Shown one piece after another: positions 17,840 through 26,000 of a stretch of 53,614 nucleotides of DNA. A model generated the notes under the pieces. That model had not been told where the DNA came from. It worked only from the letters and a program-made list of their open reading frames with translations, and made no database searches. The stretch spans positions 1-53,614 of the forward strand of contig JAFUGL010000036.1 of NCBI GenBank assembly GCA_017469405.1. Direction: 5' to 3'. Position numbers and translations under genes: made by a program. Origin of the DNA: Lachnospiraceae bacterium. GTDB taxonomy: Bacteria > Bacillota > Clostridia > Lachnospirales > Lachnospiraceae. How positions within the stretch are numbered: position 1 is the stretch's first letter; each line of letters starts with the position of its first letter.

Positions 17840-18172
17840 ATGGTTAAAGATGAAAACAATATAAATAAGCAATATGGTGTTTATGATAGTAATTCAAGAG
17901 AAATTGTTGAAGGCACAGAAGAGGAGCTTATGAATGCCGGCTTTAATTACATATGTGGAAGCAAAAAAGCTGCCTACAGAAGGATATTCATAATGCTTAC
18001 AGAAGAAGAGCTTAAAAGTGATATAGGACTTATGATAGAAAAAGAAGCTTATGCAGATATTTTTAAACATGCTCCTGAGGACTATAAGCCTGGATATTTT
18101 ATAAAAAAAAGATTGGAAGAAAGATTGGAAAAAGATAGGGCCAGAGTAAAATTTTTGTCGGAAAATGAATAA
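17840..18172 (+). CDS. Unknown charged helical protein
   Basis: 110 residues beginning MVKDENNINKQYGVYDSNS. The second half is strongly helical and charged, ending in an R-L-E-E-R-L-E-K-D-R-A-R stretch with coiled-coil character. CGGAGG precedes the start. It is the last gene of the phosphatase cluster before a strong terminator. No function is assigned. Confidence 0.5.
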   Translation: MVKDENNINKQYGVYDSNSREIVEGTEEELMNAGFNYICGSKKAAYRRIFIMLTEEELKSDIGLMIEKEAYADIFKHAPEDYKPGYFIKKRLEERLEKDRARVKFLSENE

Positions 18173-18260
18173 AGAGATAGGGGAATCCCTGAACTTGTGA
18201 TAAAGTGTTAGTTGGCATACAAAATTCCAAAAGATATTTAATTTTACAAAGGAAATAAAA

Positions 18261-18293
18261 AATAGTCCCTTTATATAAAAAGGGACTATTTTT
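18261..18293. terminator. Bidirectional terminator between convergent genes
   Basis: AATAGTCCCTTT (18261-18272), loop, AAAGGGACTATT (18279-18290), flanked by an A-run on the left and a T-run on the right. It serves the cluster above on + and the NERD gene on -. Confidence 0.88.
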
Positions 18294-18300
18294 ACTGTAA

Positions 18301-19479
18301 TTAATTATCAGATATCTGCTTTTCATATATGTTATATGAATGAAGAGCTTTATAATCTTTATTATTCTGAAGCCTCTTTAAAACACCATAACAGACATCA
18401 ACTTTATCTTTTGAATATTTGTTTTTACATCTTTTATCTAAGTCATTAAGAGCTCTACCTATATTTTTATAAGAACAGTAGTATTGTTTAACATTAGTTA
18501 CTTGACGGTCTATAGTATCCGGACCAAAAATAACAAAACCATATATAGGAAGGCTGATCCATTCCTTATAATTTTCATCAATATATTTCTTTAAAGCAGA
18601 TATATGACCTTTATTTTGCTTAAATGGATTATGCTTCAGCTCCTTATTTCCATTTGGATAGAGACATATAGCATCATCTTCATCATTTTTTATTATAAAT
18701 GTTGTTTTCTGATTCTTAATTTCTAAGCAATATATTCCCATCTGAGTTATAACAACTGCATCAAGCTCATTAGCCTTTTGATAAACACCATTTCTTTTTT
18801 CATATGGTACAAATACATTATAAAGAACTTTATGATAACCTGTGTAATCATTTATCCATGTGGAAACAACATATTCACCATATGTACCTTTATCACTGAT
18901 TATCTCATCATAACTCTTATTGGATGCTTTTGCATATGAAGAGTTTTCTACCTTTTTAACATATTTTAAATGTTCAGCTTCATCTTCATCATATCTGACA
19001 ATACCATCATGACGTTCATTATAGTAATAGACAAGGAAAATAAGAATAAAAGATGCAATGATATAGTAAATCTTATGTTCAGGTATCTTTATTGCACAAT
19101 ATACTGAGGAAATAAAATAAATCAAACAAACACCGGAGATACAAACTTCATTTTTAATTCCTTCAGTATCATGATTATGAGTGGAAGGAATCATATAACA
19201 TACAGCAATATTAATAAACAAAAGTATAAGTTTTTCAATATAATGTGTTATGGGATACATAAAAGATATGATAGAAATAATCATAACATATGTAAAAAGG
19301 CAGGCTTTTCCTAATATTCTTGAGATAATAGAAGAATATATCATAATAAGACATAACCTTTTAAATGAATAATCAGGAATTAGCTCAAATTTATAAAAGA
19401 TAAGAAATATAACTCCAAGTATGATGCCAATAACTGCTGCCACATCATCATAGCTCTTAAAGATATTTTTAATCTTCAT
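18301..19479 (-). CDS. Membrane protein with NERD (nuclease-related) domain
   Basis: 392 residues. The first ~150 residues contain four or five hydrophobic segments. The cytoplasmic C-terminal part has a NERD domain: GTYGEYVV, a NELDAVVIT strand and the CLEIKNQ motif (E-x-K) give the restriction-like Glu/Asp/Glu-x-Lys set. NERD proteins are predicted nucleases, sometimes linked to plasmid or phage defence. It is convergent with the phosphatase cluster and has an AAGGAG RBS on the - strand just beyond 19479. Confidence 0.75.
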   Translation of the reverse strand: MKIKNIFKSYDDVAAVIGIILGVIFLIFYKFELIPDYSFKRLCLIMIYSSIISRILGKACLFTYVMIISIISFMYPITHYIEKLILLFINIAVCYMIPSTHNHDTEGIKNEVCISGVCLIYFISSVYCAIKIPEHKIYYIIASFILIFLVYYYNERHDGIVRYDEDEAEHLKYVKKVENSSYAKASNKSYDEIISDKGTYGEYVVSTWINDYTGYHKVLYNVFVPYEKRNGVYQKANELDAVVITQMGIYCLEIKNQKTTFIIKNDEDDAICLYPNGNKELKHNPFKQNKGHISALKKYIDENYKEWISLPIYGFVIFGPDTIDRQVTNVKQYYCSYKNIGRALNDLDKRCKNKYSKDKVDVCYGVLKRLQNNKDYKALHSYNIYEKQISDN

Positions 19480-19627
19480 GGTAATTCTCCTTAGTATAAT
19501 TGATTAATGTGTTAATAATACCATAATGGGAGATAAATTACGATACCTTAAATTCATAATTATAACAAGGAAAAGGAGTCTTAAAGACTCAATGTCATTA
19601 AGTTAAGTTCCTAATAGAAAAAATTAA

Positions 19628-19667
19628 GACATCTCTTATTAAAAAATAATAAGGGGTGTCTTTTTTT
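19628..19667 (+). terminator. Terminator-like hairpin
   Basis: GACATCTCTTATTA and TAATAAGGGGTGTC pair with two G-U wobbles and are followed by seven T. No + strand gene precedes it. It could end an unannotated transcript starting near 19500-19560, where GAGTCTTAAAGACTC also forms a small hairpin. Confidence 0.65.
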
Positions 19668-19689
19668 ACATAAAACTTTTGATCAAGTC

Positions 19690-19724
19690 AAGAAAAAAGA
19701 GATATTGGACACTCCAATATCTCT
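19690..19724 (-). terminator. Strong terminator on the - strand
   Basis: AGAGATATTGGA / TCCAATATCTCT is a perfect 12-bp stem with a 3-base loop (19698-19724), followed on the - strand by a T-run. It lies directly at the stop codon of the remnant ORF at 19724-19843. Confidence 0.82.
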
Positions 19725-19843
19725 TACTTTTTATTGTACTTATCACATCCAGCCTCTAATTTAGGAAAATTCAAACAATCTTTTCTTCTTTTAAAATATT
19801 CATCTGAAACATATTTGTTGTATAATACATTTATAGTATATAA
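19724..19843 (-). pseudogene. C-terminal remnant of an unknown gene
   Basis: On the - strand a 39-codon frame with no start codon ends at 19724. It reads as plausible protein (YVSDEYFKRRKDCLNFPKLE and nine more residues) and runs into a perfect terminator. About 140 bases upstream on the same strand, a good RBS (GAGGAGG) and ATG lead to a four-codon frame. This fits a gene that has decayed internally, leaving its start and end. The product is not recognised. Confidence 0.55.
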
Positions 19844-20032
19844 TTATTATTGAGGAGGCAAAAGATACCAGATAAACTCTGTTGTTATGAGATTATTTTT
19901 TTATATGTTTTTTATAATGTCGTAAATCAAATTATCTAACAAAGAATTGATAATTTAAATGATTATTTTTTTAACATACCTATTACCTCCTCAATTAATC
20001 GGACTACAGAGAGTGCTGTAGTCCGATTTTTA
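19821..20032 (+). ncRNA. Candidate small RNA or decayed small gene
   Basis: On + there is a consensus -10 (TATAAT 19821-19826), an AGGAGG-like site at 19852-19858 without a fitting start codon, about 130 AT-rich bases, and a perfect 13-bp terminator stem AATCGGACTACAG / CTGTAGTCCGATT (19997-20028) with a T-run. The predicted RNA is ~200 nt and antisense to the decayed - strand gene. The -35 region is poor. A 12-residue hydrophobic ORF (MRLFFYMFFIMS) starts with ATG inside it. Confidence 0.4.
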
Positions 20033-20078
20033 TTGAACTAAAAGTTCATTGAAGGTTTATATCGAAAAGGTGTACTAT
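20033..20078 (+). promoter_or_regulatory. Shared TTGAAC-type promoter (copy 2)
   Basis: TTGAACTAAAAGTTCATT begins at 20033, right after a terminator T-run. The best -10 is TACTAT at 20073-20078, with a 34-base gap instead of 33. Transcription would then start near 20085, downstream of the ATG at 20077, agreeing with a translation start at 20116. Confidence 0.45.
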
Positions 20079-20115
20079 GATAACAATCAATAATAGAAAA
20101 AAGGAGGAAATGATA

Positions 20116-20820
20116 ATGGATGGATTAAATAATAAAACAAATAATATTGGGATGAAGAAAAAAGAAGAAAAGGAGGAAAAGACAATGAAAGGTTTAAAAG
20201 ATAAAACAAATAATATTGAGATGAAAAAAAAATTATATGAATTAAATATAAAAAAGAGGTTGGATAAGATTGAAGGAAAATCCGGAACTATCAGAATTTC
20301 TATCAATCAGGAAGCTTTAAATGACCAAAGTGATAAAGAAGATTATTATATGGAGCATACAAGAGCCGCATATTTGAACACAGGATTCACAGAGATAGAG
20401 CATAATGTATTCAAAGGTGAAGAAATAGAGGATAAGATGCTTTTCGTATCTCCGTTTATAAGTATGGTAACAGATTACAGTACAAAAGGAATATGGTCTT
20501 TAGTTGAAGAGTGCGTGTTAAATATCGGGGACTTTGAAGAAGATATTTTCTGGGATATTAAATGCTTTTTTAGATACTATACTGATGGAAAGTATTTTTA
20601 TTTGAGAGATTTATGGGGTACTTCTTTGGTAGTGAGGGAGAAGATAACTGAATATCCATTTCCATGTACAATGGAATACTACAAGGGCAATGGTGTGTGG
20701 TTAGAGTTTGATACACAAAACTCATCAATTGTAAATGTATTAGAGGATGATCTGATTATGATATACTCTGAGAAAGAACTGGATGAGGCATTAAAGAAAA
20801 TTGATGACAGAGTATTCTGA
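20116..20820 (+). CDS. Unknown protein with duplicated translation-start region
   Basis: 234 residues from 20116, or 211 from a second in-frame ATG at 20185. Both starts have their own AAAGGAGGAAA site, and the 69 bases between them duplicate the start region (NKTNNIGMKKK and DKTNNIEMKKK). The first half of the body is paralogous to the product at 17468-17803 (shared E-H-N-V-F core). The rest is Trp/Tyr/Asp-rich and cytoplasmic. No family is recognised. The gene at 21258 has the same 69-base double-start layout. Confidence 0.6.
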   Translation: MDGLNNKTNNIGMKKKEEKEEKTMKGLKDKTNNIEMKKKLYELNIKKRLDKIEGKSGTIRISINQEALNDQSDKEDYYMEHTRAAYLNTGFTEIEHNVFKGEEIEDKMLFVSPFISMVTDYSTKGIWSLVEECVLNIGDFEEDIFWDIKCFFRYYTDGKYFYLRDLWGTSLVVREKITEYPFPCTMEYYKGNGVWLEFDTQNSSIVNVLEDDLIMIYSEKELDEALKKIDDRVF

Positions 20821-20903
20821 AAATATAGATACACATGATACTGAATTTTTATTGATATGGAGAGAAACGATAACAGAGTGATATTTTTAAATTATATGAA
20901 TGA

Positions 20904-20948
20904 TTGAACCATAAGTGTATATTTTTAATTTATATTGATTGCTATAAT
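20904..20948 (+). promoter_or_regulatory. Shared TTGAAC-type promoter (copy 3)
   Basis: TTGAACCATAAGTG starts at 20904. The extended -10 TTGCTATAAT has its hexamer at 20943-20948, a gap of exactly 33. The 14-base motif is identical at 21145 and 30600. There is no normal -35 at 17 bases, so activator-dependent initiation is likely. Confidence 0.7.
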
Positions 20949-20973
20949 TCTTGTATGAAAGGATGTGATTGAT

Positions 20974-21123
20974 ATGAGATACTACCCGGATACAAATAAT
21001 AAGAATGTTTTTATAGATGTTCCTATATATTATGAAGAAAATTACATATTAATATTAGAGAAATATAATAAAAAAGCAGAAGAAATTGAAAATGAAATGA
21101 AAGACAGTTTATCAAATAATTAA
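20974..21123 (+). CDS. Small unknown protein (49 residues)
   Basis: Begins MRYYPDTNNKNVFIDVP and ends in a charged helix (KYNKKAEEIENEMKDS). AAAGGATG upstream gives a usable RBS. It has its own TTGAACCATAAGTG promoter ~26 bases upstream of the start. No membrane segment is present, so it is unlike hydrophobic type I toxins. The coordinated promoter supports a real gene; function is unknown. Confidence 0.55.
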   Translation: MRYYPDTNNKNVFIDVPIYYEENYILILEKYNKKAEEIENEMKDSLSNN

Positions 21124-21144
21124 AAAAAACTTTAATATATGAAA

Positions 21145-21189
21145 TTGAACCATAAGTGCATATATTTACAGTAAAACAATTGCTATAAT
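21145..21189 (+). promoter_or_regulatory. Shared TTGAAC-type promoter (copy 4)
   Basis: TTGAACCATAAGTGCATAT starts at 21145. The extended -10 TTGCTATAAT has its hexamer at 21184-21189, a gap of 33. It is nearly identical in layout to copy 3 and lies 22 bases after the preceding stop codon. Confidence 0.7.
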
Positions 21190-21257
21190 TACATATGTAA
21201 CAAGCTTATAAAGGATTGAAATATATCCATAAAATATAATAAAAGGAGGATAAAATT

Positions 21258-21650
21258 ATGGAAAAAACAAACAGAAAAAACAATGAAATAAGGACAAATA
21301 ATGTTGATTTAAAGGAGGAAAACACTATGAAAAAGATAACAAATAAAATAATGAAAACAATAGTTTATACAGTAGTATTTATTGTAAGTGCAGCAATTAG
21401 TTTTCTTGCTGTTACAGCAATCACAACAAAGAAGGCAGCAAAAGATGAAAAACCGGAAATAAATAAGGAAATCGCAACAGATTCTTTAATAAGCACAGAT
21501 TCATCAGCTGATGAAGAAAAAAAGGATACAGAGATTTTGGGAGAACATGAGCATGTTTGGGAGTCTTTCGGACATACGGAGACTATCAATGGAAAGAGTT
21601 TTTTTGTGGAAGATTATCAGCAGTGCAGTATATGTGGTGAAAGGAGATAA
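21258..21650 (+). CDS. Membrane-anchored or secreted protein with Cys-pair C-terminus
   Basis: 130 residues from 21258, or 107 from the in-frame ATG at 21327. Each start has an AAAGGAGG site, 69 bases apart, as at 20116/20185. From the second start the protein has a basic stretch and one hydrophobic segment (about residues 11-32 counted from 21327), like a signal peptide or anchor. A charged linker and a short C-terminal module follow with HEHVWE and CSICGE, a pattern seen in Firmicute surface-protein zinc-ribbon-like repeats. The first start adds a 23-residue charged leader. Confidence 0.6.
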   Translation: MEKTNRKNNEIRTNNVDLKEENTMKKITNKIMKTIVYTVVFIVSAAISFLAVTAITTKKAAKDEKPEINKEIATDSLISTDSSADEEKKDTEILGEHEHVWESFGHTETINGKSFFVEDYQQCSICGERR

Positions 21651-21672
21651 AAATAAAAAAGATGTATTAAAT

Positions 21673-21702
21673 TGCCGGATATTTGAGTGATGTCCGGCAT
21701 TT
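21673..21702 (+). terminator. Probable terminator
   Basis: TGCCGGA / TCCGGCA stem (21673-21679 with 21693-21699) after the preceding gene, followed by a short weak T-tract. Confidence 0.55.
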
Positions 21703-21839
21703 AGTAATTTGACAACATAACATAGAGATGTTAGTATAATAAAAATAAGCAGCGGTGTTTCCCTAATATCACATTTCTCATAATTTTTTTATAATTATAT
21801 CCTTAATATGCATTATCATATTATAAGGAGGAAAAAATT

Positions 21840-22079
21840 ATGAATGAATTAGACAAGAGAAAAACTGGTTTAAAAATTTGGGAAATATGTGATGATAAGG
21901 GTATAGAGGTTAAAGATATAGTGAGAATTATGTCATCGGTTTCAAAGAAAACGGTGTATAATTGGATTAATGGTGAGAAATTGCCATCAATTGACAATCT
22001 ATATCGACTTTCGGTCTTATTAAATGTAAGCATGGACGAGCTTCTCGTAGGTGTTAATGACAATGCTAAGGCCGGCTGA
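21840..22079 (+). CDS. Small XRE-type HTH regulator 1
   Basis: 79 residues, nearly all one Cro/C1-type HTH. The TVYNWINGEKLPSIDNLYRL block is the recognition-helix and helix-4 region, followed by the VSMDELLV end common to small XRE proteins. AAGGAGGAAAAAATT precedes the ATG. The first of three adjacent paralogs (21840, 22243, 22715). No toxin is adjacent. It could control the shared TTGAAC promoters or be regulatory debris of a mobile region (inference). Confidence 0.8.
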   Translation: MNELDKRKTGLKIWEICDDKGIEVKDIVRIMSSVSKKTVYNWINGEKLPSIDNLYRLSVLLNVSMDELLVGVNDNAKAG

Positions 22080-22088
22080 TGCTTATGT

Positions 22089-22114
22089 GAGCCACTGCGA
22101 ATTAGTAGTGGCTC
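22089..22114. other. Hairpin after XRE gene 1
   Basis: GAGCCACT / AGTGGCTC, a perfect 8-bp stem with a 10-base loop. The right side has no T-run, so termination is uncertain. Confidence 0.5.
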
Positions 22115-22242
22115 TGATTAAAAAATAAATATAGAAATCCATTTAAGGGTAAGTGTAATCTGTCTATATTTGCATAGATCCTGAAAGTGTTTTGATTAAC
22201 GTATTTTAATATACTTTATTATATTAAAAGGAGGATAAAGTT

Positions 22243-22503
22243 ATGAAAAAACACGATATTATTGATACGGTTGAATCCGGTAAAAAAATTAAGGATATAT
22301 GTAAAGAAAAAAATGTGAAGGCTATAGAAATTGTAGAGGAATTGGGTATCGCAGAAGCGACATATGTTTATCGTTGGTATAAAGGAAAATCTTTTCCATC
22401 GTTATATATGTTGTTTAAGCTTTCCCGTTTTCTTGAAACACCTATAGATGATTTCATTGTAGTCAATAAAGTGAAAACTTTAGAAAAAGACGAAGAAAGG
22501 TAG
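22243..22503 (+). CDS. Small XRE-type HTH regulator 2
   Basis: 86 residues with a Cro/C1-like HTH: ATYVYRWYKGKSFPSLYMLF is the recognition region, and TPIDDFIVV closes the domain. It is more diverged than its neighbours. AAAGGAGGATAAAGTT precedes the ATG. Upstream, TTTAAGGGTAAGTGTAAT (from 22142) resembles the shared TTGAAC motif, but no -10 lies at the right distance. It is followed by a strong terminator. Confidence 0.75.
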   Translation: MKKHDIIDTVESGKKIKDICKEKNVKAIEIVEELGIAEATYVYRWYKGKSFPSLYMLFKLSRFLETPIDDFIVVNKVKTLEKDEER

Positions 22504-22525
22504 GCGGATTTTATACTTATATATG

Positions 22526-22558
22526 GAGCTGCTGTAGCGATATGGCAGCTCTTTTTTT
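22526..22558 (+). terminator. Rho-independent terminator
   Basis: GAGCTGC (22526-22532) / GCAGCTC (22545-22551) then seven T. The last two T are also the first bases of the next TTGAAC element. Confidence 0.85.
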
Positions 22559-22601
22559 GAACTTTAAATGCATTGAAACAACACTTTATAAAAAGTATCA
22601 T
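22557..22601 (+). promoter_or_regulatory. Shared TTGAAC-type promoter (copy 5)
   Basis: TTGAACTTTAAATGCATT starts at 22557 inside the terminator T-run. TATCAT is at 22596-22601, a gap of 33. It would drive XRE gene 3, with an ~107-base untranslated leader. Confidence 0.5.
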
Positions 22602-22714
22602 TGTATCGTAACAAAAAACATGGTTATCTTATTGCACATGTGATTAAAACATGTTTTAGCAACAAAATTTGAACATGAATAAGTAAGCTTTTTATGAAAA
22701 GGAGGGTTAAAACT

Positions 22715-22942
22715 ATGGAGTACGTTAAAATAAATGTTAAAAAAACAGGTGAAAATATCAACCGGATAAGAAAAGAAAAGGATGTATCTGTTGAGGAAAT
22801 TAAGAATTATATGGGTATGCATTCTCCAACTGCAATTTATAAATGGTTTCGCGGAGAGACTTTACCATCGATTGATAATCTGGTTGCACTCTCAGCATTT
22901 TTGGGTGTTGCGGTGGATGAGATGATTGTGAGGGAGGAGTAG
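22715..22942 (+). CDS. Small XRE-type HTH regulator 3
   Basis: 75 residues, one Cro/C1-type HTH with AIYKWFRGETLPSIDNLVAL and VAVDEMIV, closest to regulator 1. AAAGGAGGG seven bases upstream supports the ATG at 22715; the in-frame ATG at 22694 precedes that RBS and is rejected. It has its own shared-type promoter and is followed ~100 bases later by the large ATPase gene. Confidence 0.78.
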   Translation: MEYVKINVKKTGENINRIRKEKDVSVEEIKNYMGMHSPTAIYKWFRGETLPSIDNLVALSAFLGVAVDEMIVREE

Positions 22943-23047
22943 TTTGTTGAATTTGATAAATATGTATAGTATAATTGTAAAAAATTAGATTGTAAGTTTG
23001 TATTGTTTCTTAAATATTAATACTATAATAAGTAAAAGAGGAAAAAA

Positions 23048-26000
23048 ATGAAATTAGTAAACAGATATTTAGCAAAAAATAATAAATATGAATTTATGTC
23101 AATGGAAGAAATATATATGGATTATAACACAGCAATAATAGCACATAGAGATGAAAAAGACTATGAAAAGGCTATTTATTATTATAAATTATCAATTAAG
23201 AAAAAAGTATGTAAAAAAGTATGTTTAAATAACATATTTGATATATACATCAGTTTAGAAAAGTATGATGAGGCGTTGAAAATGCTTGAATCGTATCAAC
23301 AATATATTGATAATAATGATTTTCTGTATTATAAACTTAAGATTTTTTGTGCATTTAAAAAATCAAATAATTTTGATGAAATAGTTGATACTTTTGATAA
23401 ATTTTATGAAACTTTGAAGACAAAGAGGAAAAAAGTAGATTTAAGACTTTCAGAAGCACTATTAATGAATCAGCTTGGATATTATAATAATGCAATAGAA
23501 CTATATATGGATTTATTAAATAACATTAATGATTTCAATGATAGAATCAAAGAAGAAAGACAAAAAATCAATTCTTTGATTGGTATTTGCTATGCTTATT
23601 ATAAATTAAAAGATATTGATAATACAAAAAAATATGCGAAGTATATATTAGAAATAAATGAAAAAAATATATTTGCATATACGATAAATAACTTTGATAA
23701 TTATGAGCTTTATTTTGATGCTCTTGAACCAGAGGATGTATTGGAAAACTATGGATTAAATGATCAAGATTATAATTATATTGAATCATTTGATTTGAGT
23801 GCTGTTTTTAATAAGTCGGAATATTCTTATAATATAATAAATGAATTTGATGATTTTGTAGGTACCGAAGAAGATGCAATAAAATTGCTTGATTCTGTTG
23901 TGGATTTTGATGGAAAAAAACATTTTGCTTTTGCTAAAATTATTAAACAGATTTTAAATAGAGATGAAGAAATAAAATATAAAGATAAAATAAATGAAAA
24001 AGAAATGTTCCTTAATATAGCGAAAGGATATTTTCGAATTTCAAATTTAATTTGTTATTTAAAAGATAAATATAATCATTATTCTAAATCGTTTATTGGG
24101 GTTGAAACGCTTATAATTGATCCCCCAGATTCATATTTTTTTCTAAAAGCAACTAATGCATTATATTTTTTTAAAAAGTCTATAAGCATATATGAAGGGC
24201 TGAATGTTAAAGATGCATATTATAATTATGCAATTGATTACTGTTCTAATACTGATAATTTTGGAATGACTAGAAATTTAAACAAAGATCAAAAAAAGCT
24301 TATTGGATTAAATTTATATTTTAATAATGATGTAGAAAAGTTTAATAAAATGATACTTGACTATAATTGTCAATTTTCTATAAAGAAATTATTAAAAAAA
24401 ATGATTTTTTGTTATGTAGAGGATTTTTTTAATGCTGATCATGATAAATCTCTTAGGCAAAATATAGAATATGACATAAAAAATTATTTTCTACTAACCG
24501 GAATTGTAAATAGTATAAATTTGCCATTTTTTAATTTCTTTTATCCAAACTTTGTAAAATTTTTCAAATTAATTAATAAATATATTGATAAAAATATAGA
24601 GAGAAAAATTGCCAATATTAAATATTTTGATTATTTATTTGATGAATCTGAAAAAATAATATCTAATATTAATAATAATCCTACTGAATTTGAAAATGAT
24701 GTTATACTTCCTGTGGTTATTCATTTTAGAGCTTTAACAGCTAAATATATAAATGAAATATATTTATTAAATAAGCCTGAAATAGAAATAGATGATTCTG
24801 ATAAGTTTTTCTTTGATAAAGATAATAAATTATTGAAAATAAATTTAAAAATAAAAATAAAGAATAGAGTAATAAAAATATTAAAAATACAATTATATTC
24901 TAATAATTATACGTTTCGTGATTTGAGTAATACTAGTGCATTTTCAAAAGCTTTCACAGTAAATGTTCCAAATCATAAAATATTTGACGGATATTTAGAA
25001 TTATATTCTATTATAGAATATGGTTATTATGTTAGTAAAAATAGAATAGAATGGGAGAAAATAAGAAAAAACATAATTTTACCATTGGATGAATTTGAAA
25101 AAATAGATAATAAGTTTAGACACAACATATCCAAGGTTAATGACGAAGATATGTTTTTTGGTCGTGACGAAATAGTTAATGATATAGTTGATGATTTAAT
25201 AAATACCGGTAACGGAAAATATATCGCACTATATGGTCAATACAGGTCAGGTAAGACAACAATTCTTAATTTTATTGAGAAAAAATTAAGAAAAGATGAT
25301 AATAATATTATAGCAAATTTGCATTCTTTAGCTAGAATTGGTAGTGAGAAAAGTAGCAATTCTGAAATTGAATTTGGTATTATGCGTTCAATTGTAGCTA
25401 TATTTGAAAAAGAAATAAAAAATAATAAAACTTTATCAGAAGAATACTCAAAATACGAAATAAGTAAAGTTGATATAAAGAATGAACTAAAAGAAAATAA
25501 AAATGAGAGTGATATATCTAATATATTCTTTGGATTTCTGGAGGATATGATATCTGCATTAAAAGAAATTAATCCTTCTTTGCGTTTTTATATTTTTATT
25601 GATGAATTTACAAGTTTATATGAATGGATAAGATTAGACAGAATTAGTAAGAAAGAAGAAAAAGATAAAATTGATGGCAGAGTTTTATTGATTTTAAAAG
25701 ATTTGGTTGAGAACTTAAATGTATCAATTGTTTTGGTTGGACAAGATAATATGGTTAAATTTGTCAGTGAATTCAGCAATGAATTTGGAGGTGTTGATTT
25801 TAAAGAGGTTACCTATCTTGATAAAAAAGATGCATTGAAGATGATAGATGAGCCTGTTAAATATAATAGAGATGGTAAATTAATATCAAGGTACTTAGAT
25901 GATACTCTTGAAAATATATATAATTTAACAGCTGGAAGTGCATTTCTAATCGCTCAGATGTGTTCAGAATTGATTAATTATATGAACAAAAATGAACGTA

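Noticed and set aside
19849-19995. Small insertion element bounded by inverted ATTGAGGAGG
   Set aside because: The inverted sequences are ribosome-binding-site-like motifs on both strands; no target duplication or transposase.
20974-21123. Type I toxin
   Set aside because: The 49-residue product has no hydrophobic segment and no antisense promoter is evident.
22142-22180. A seventh copy of the TTGAAC promoter before XRE gene 2
   Set aside because: TTTAAGGGTAAGTGTAAT is similar, but TTGAAC is not kept and no -10 lies 33 bases downstream.
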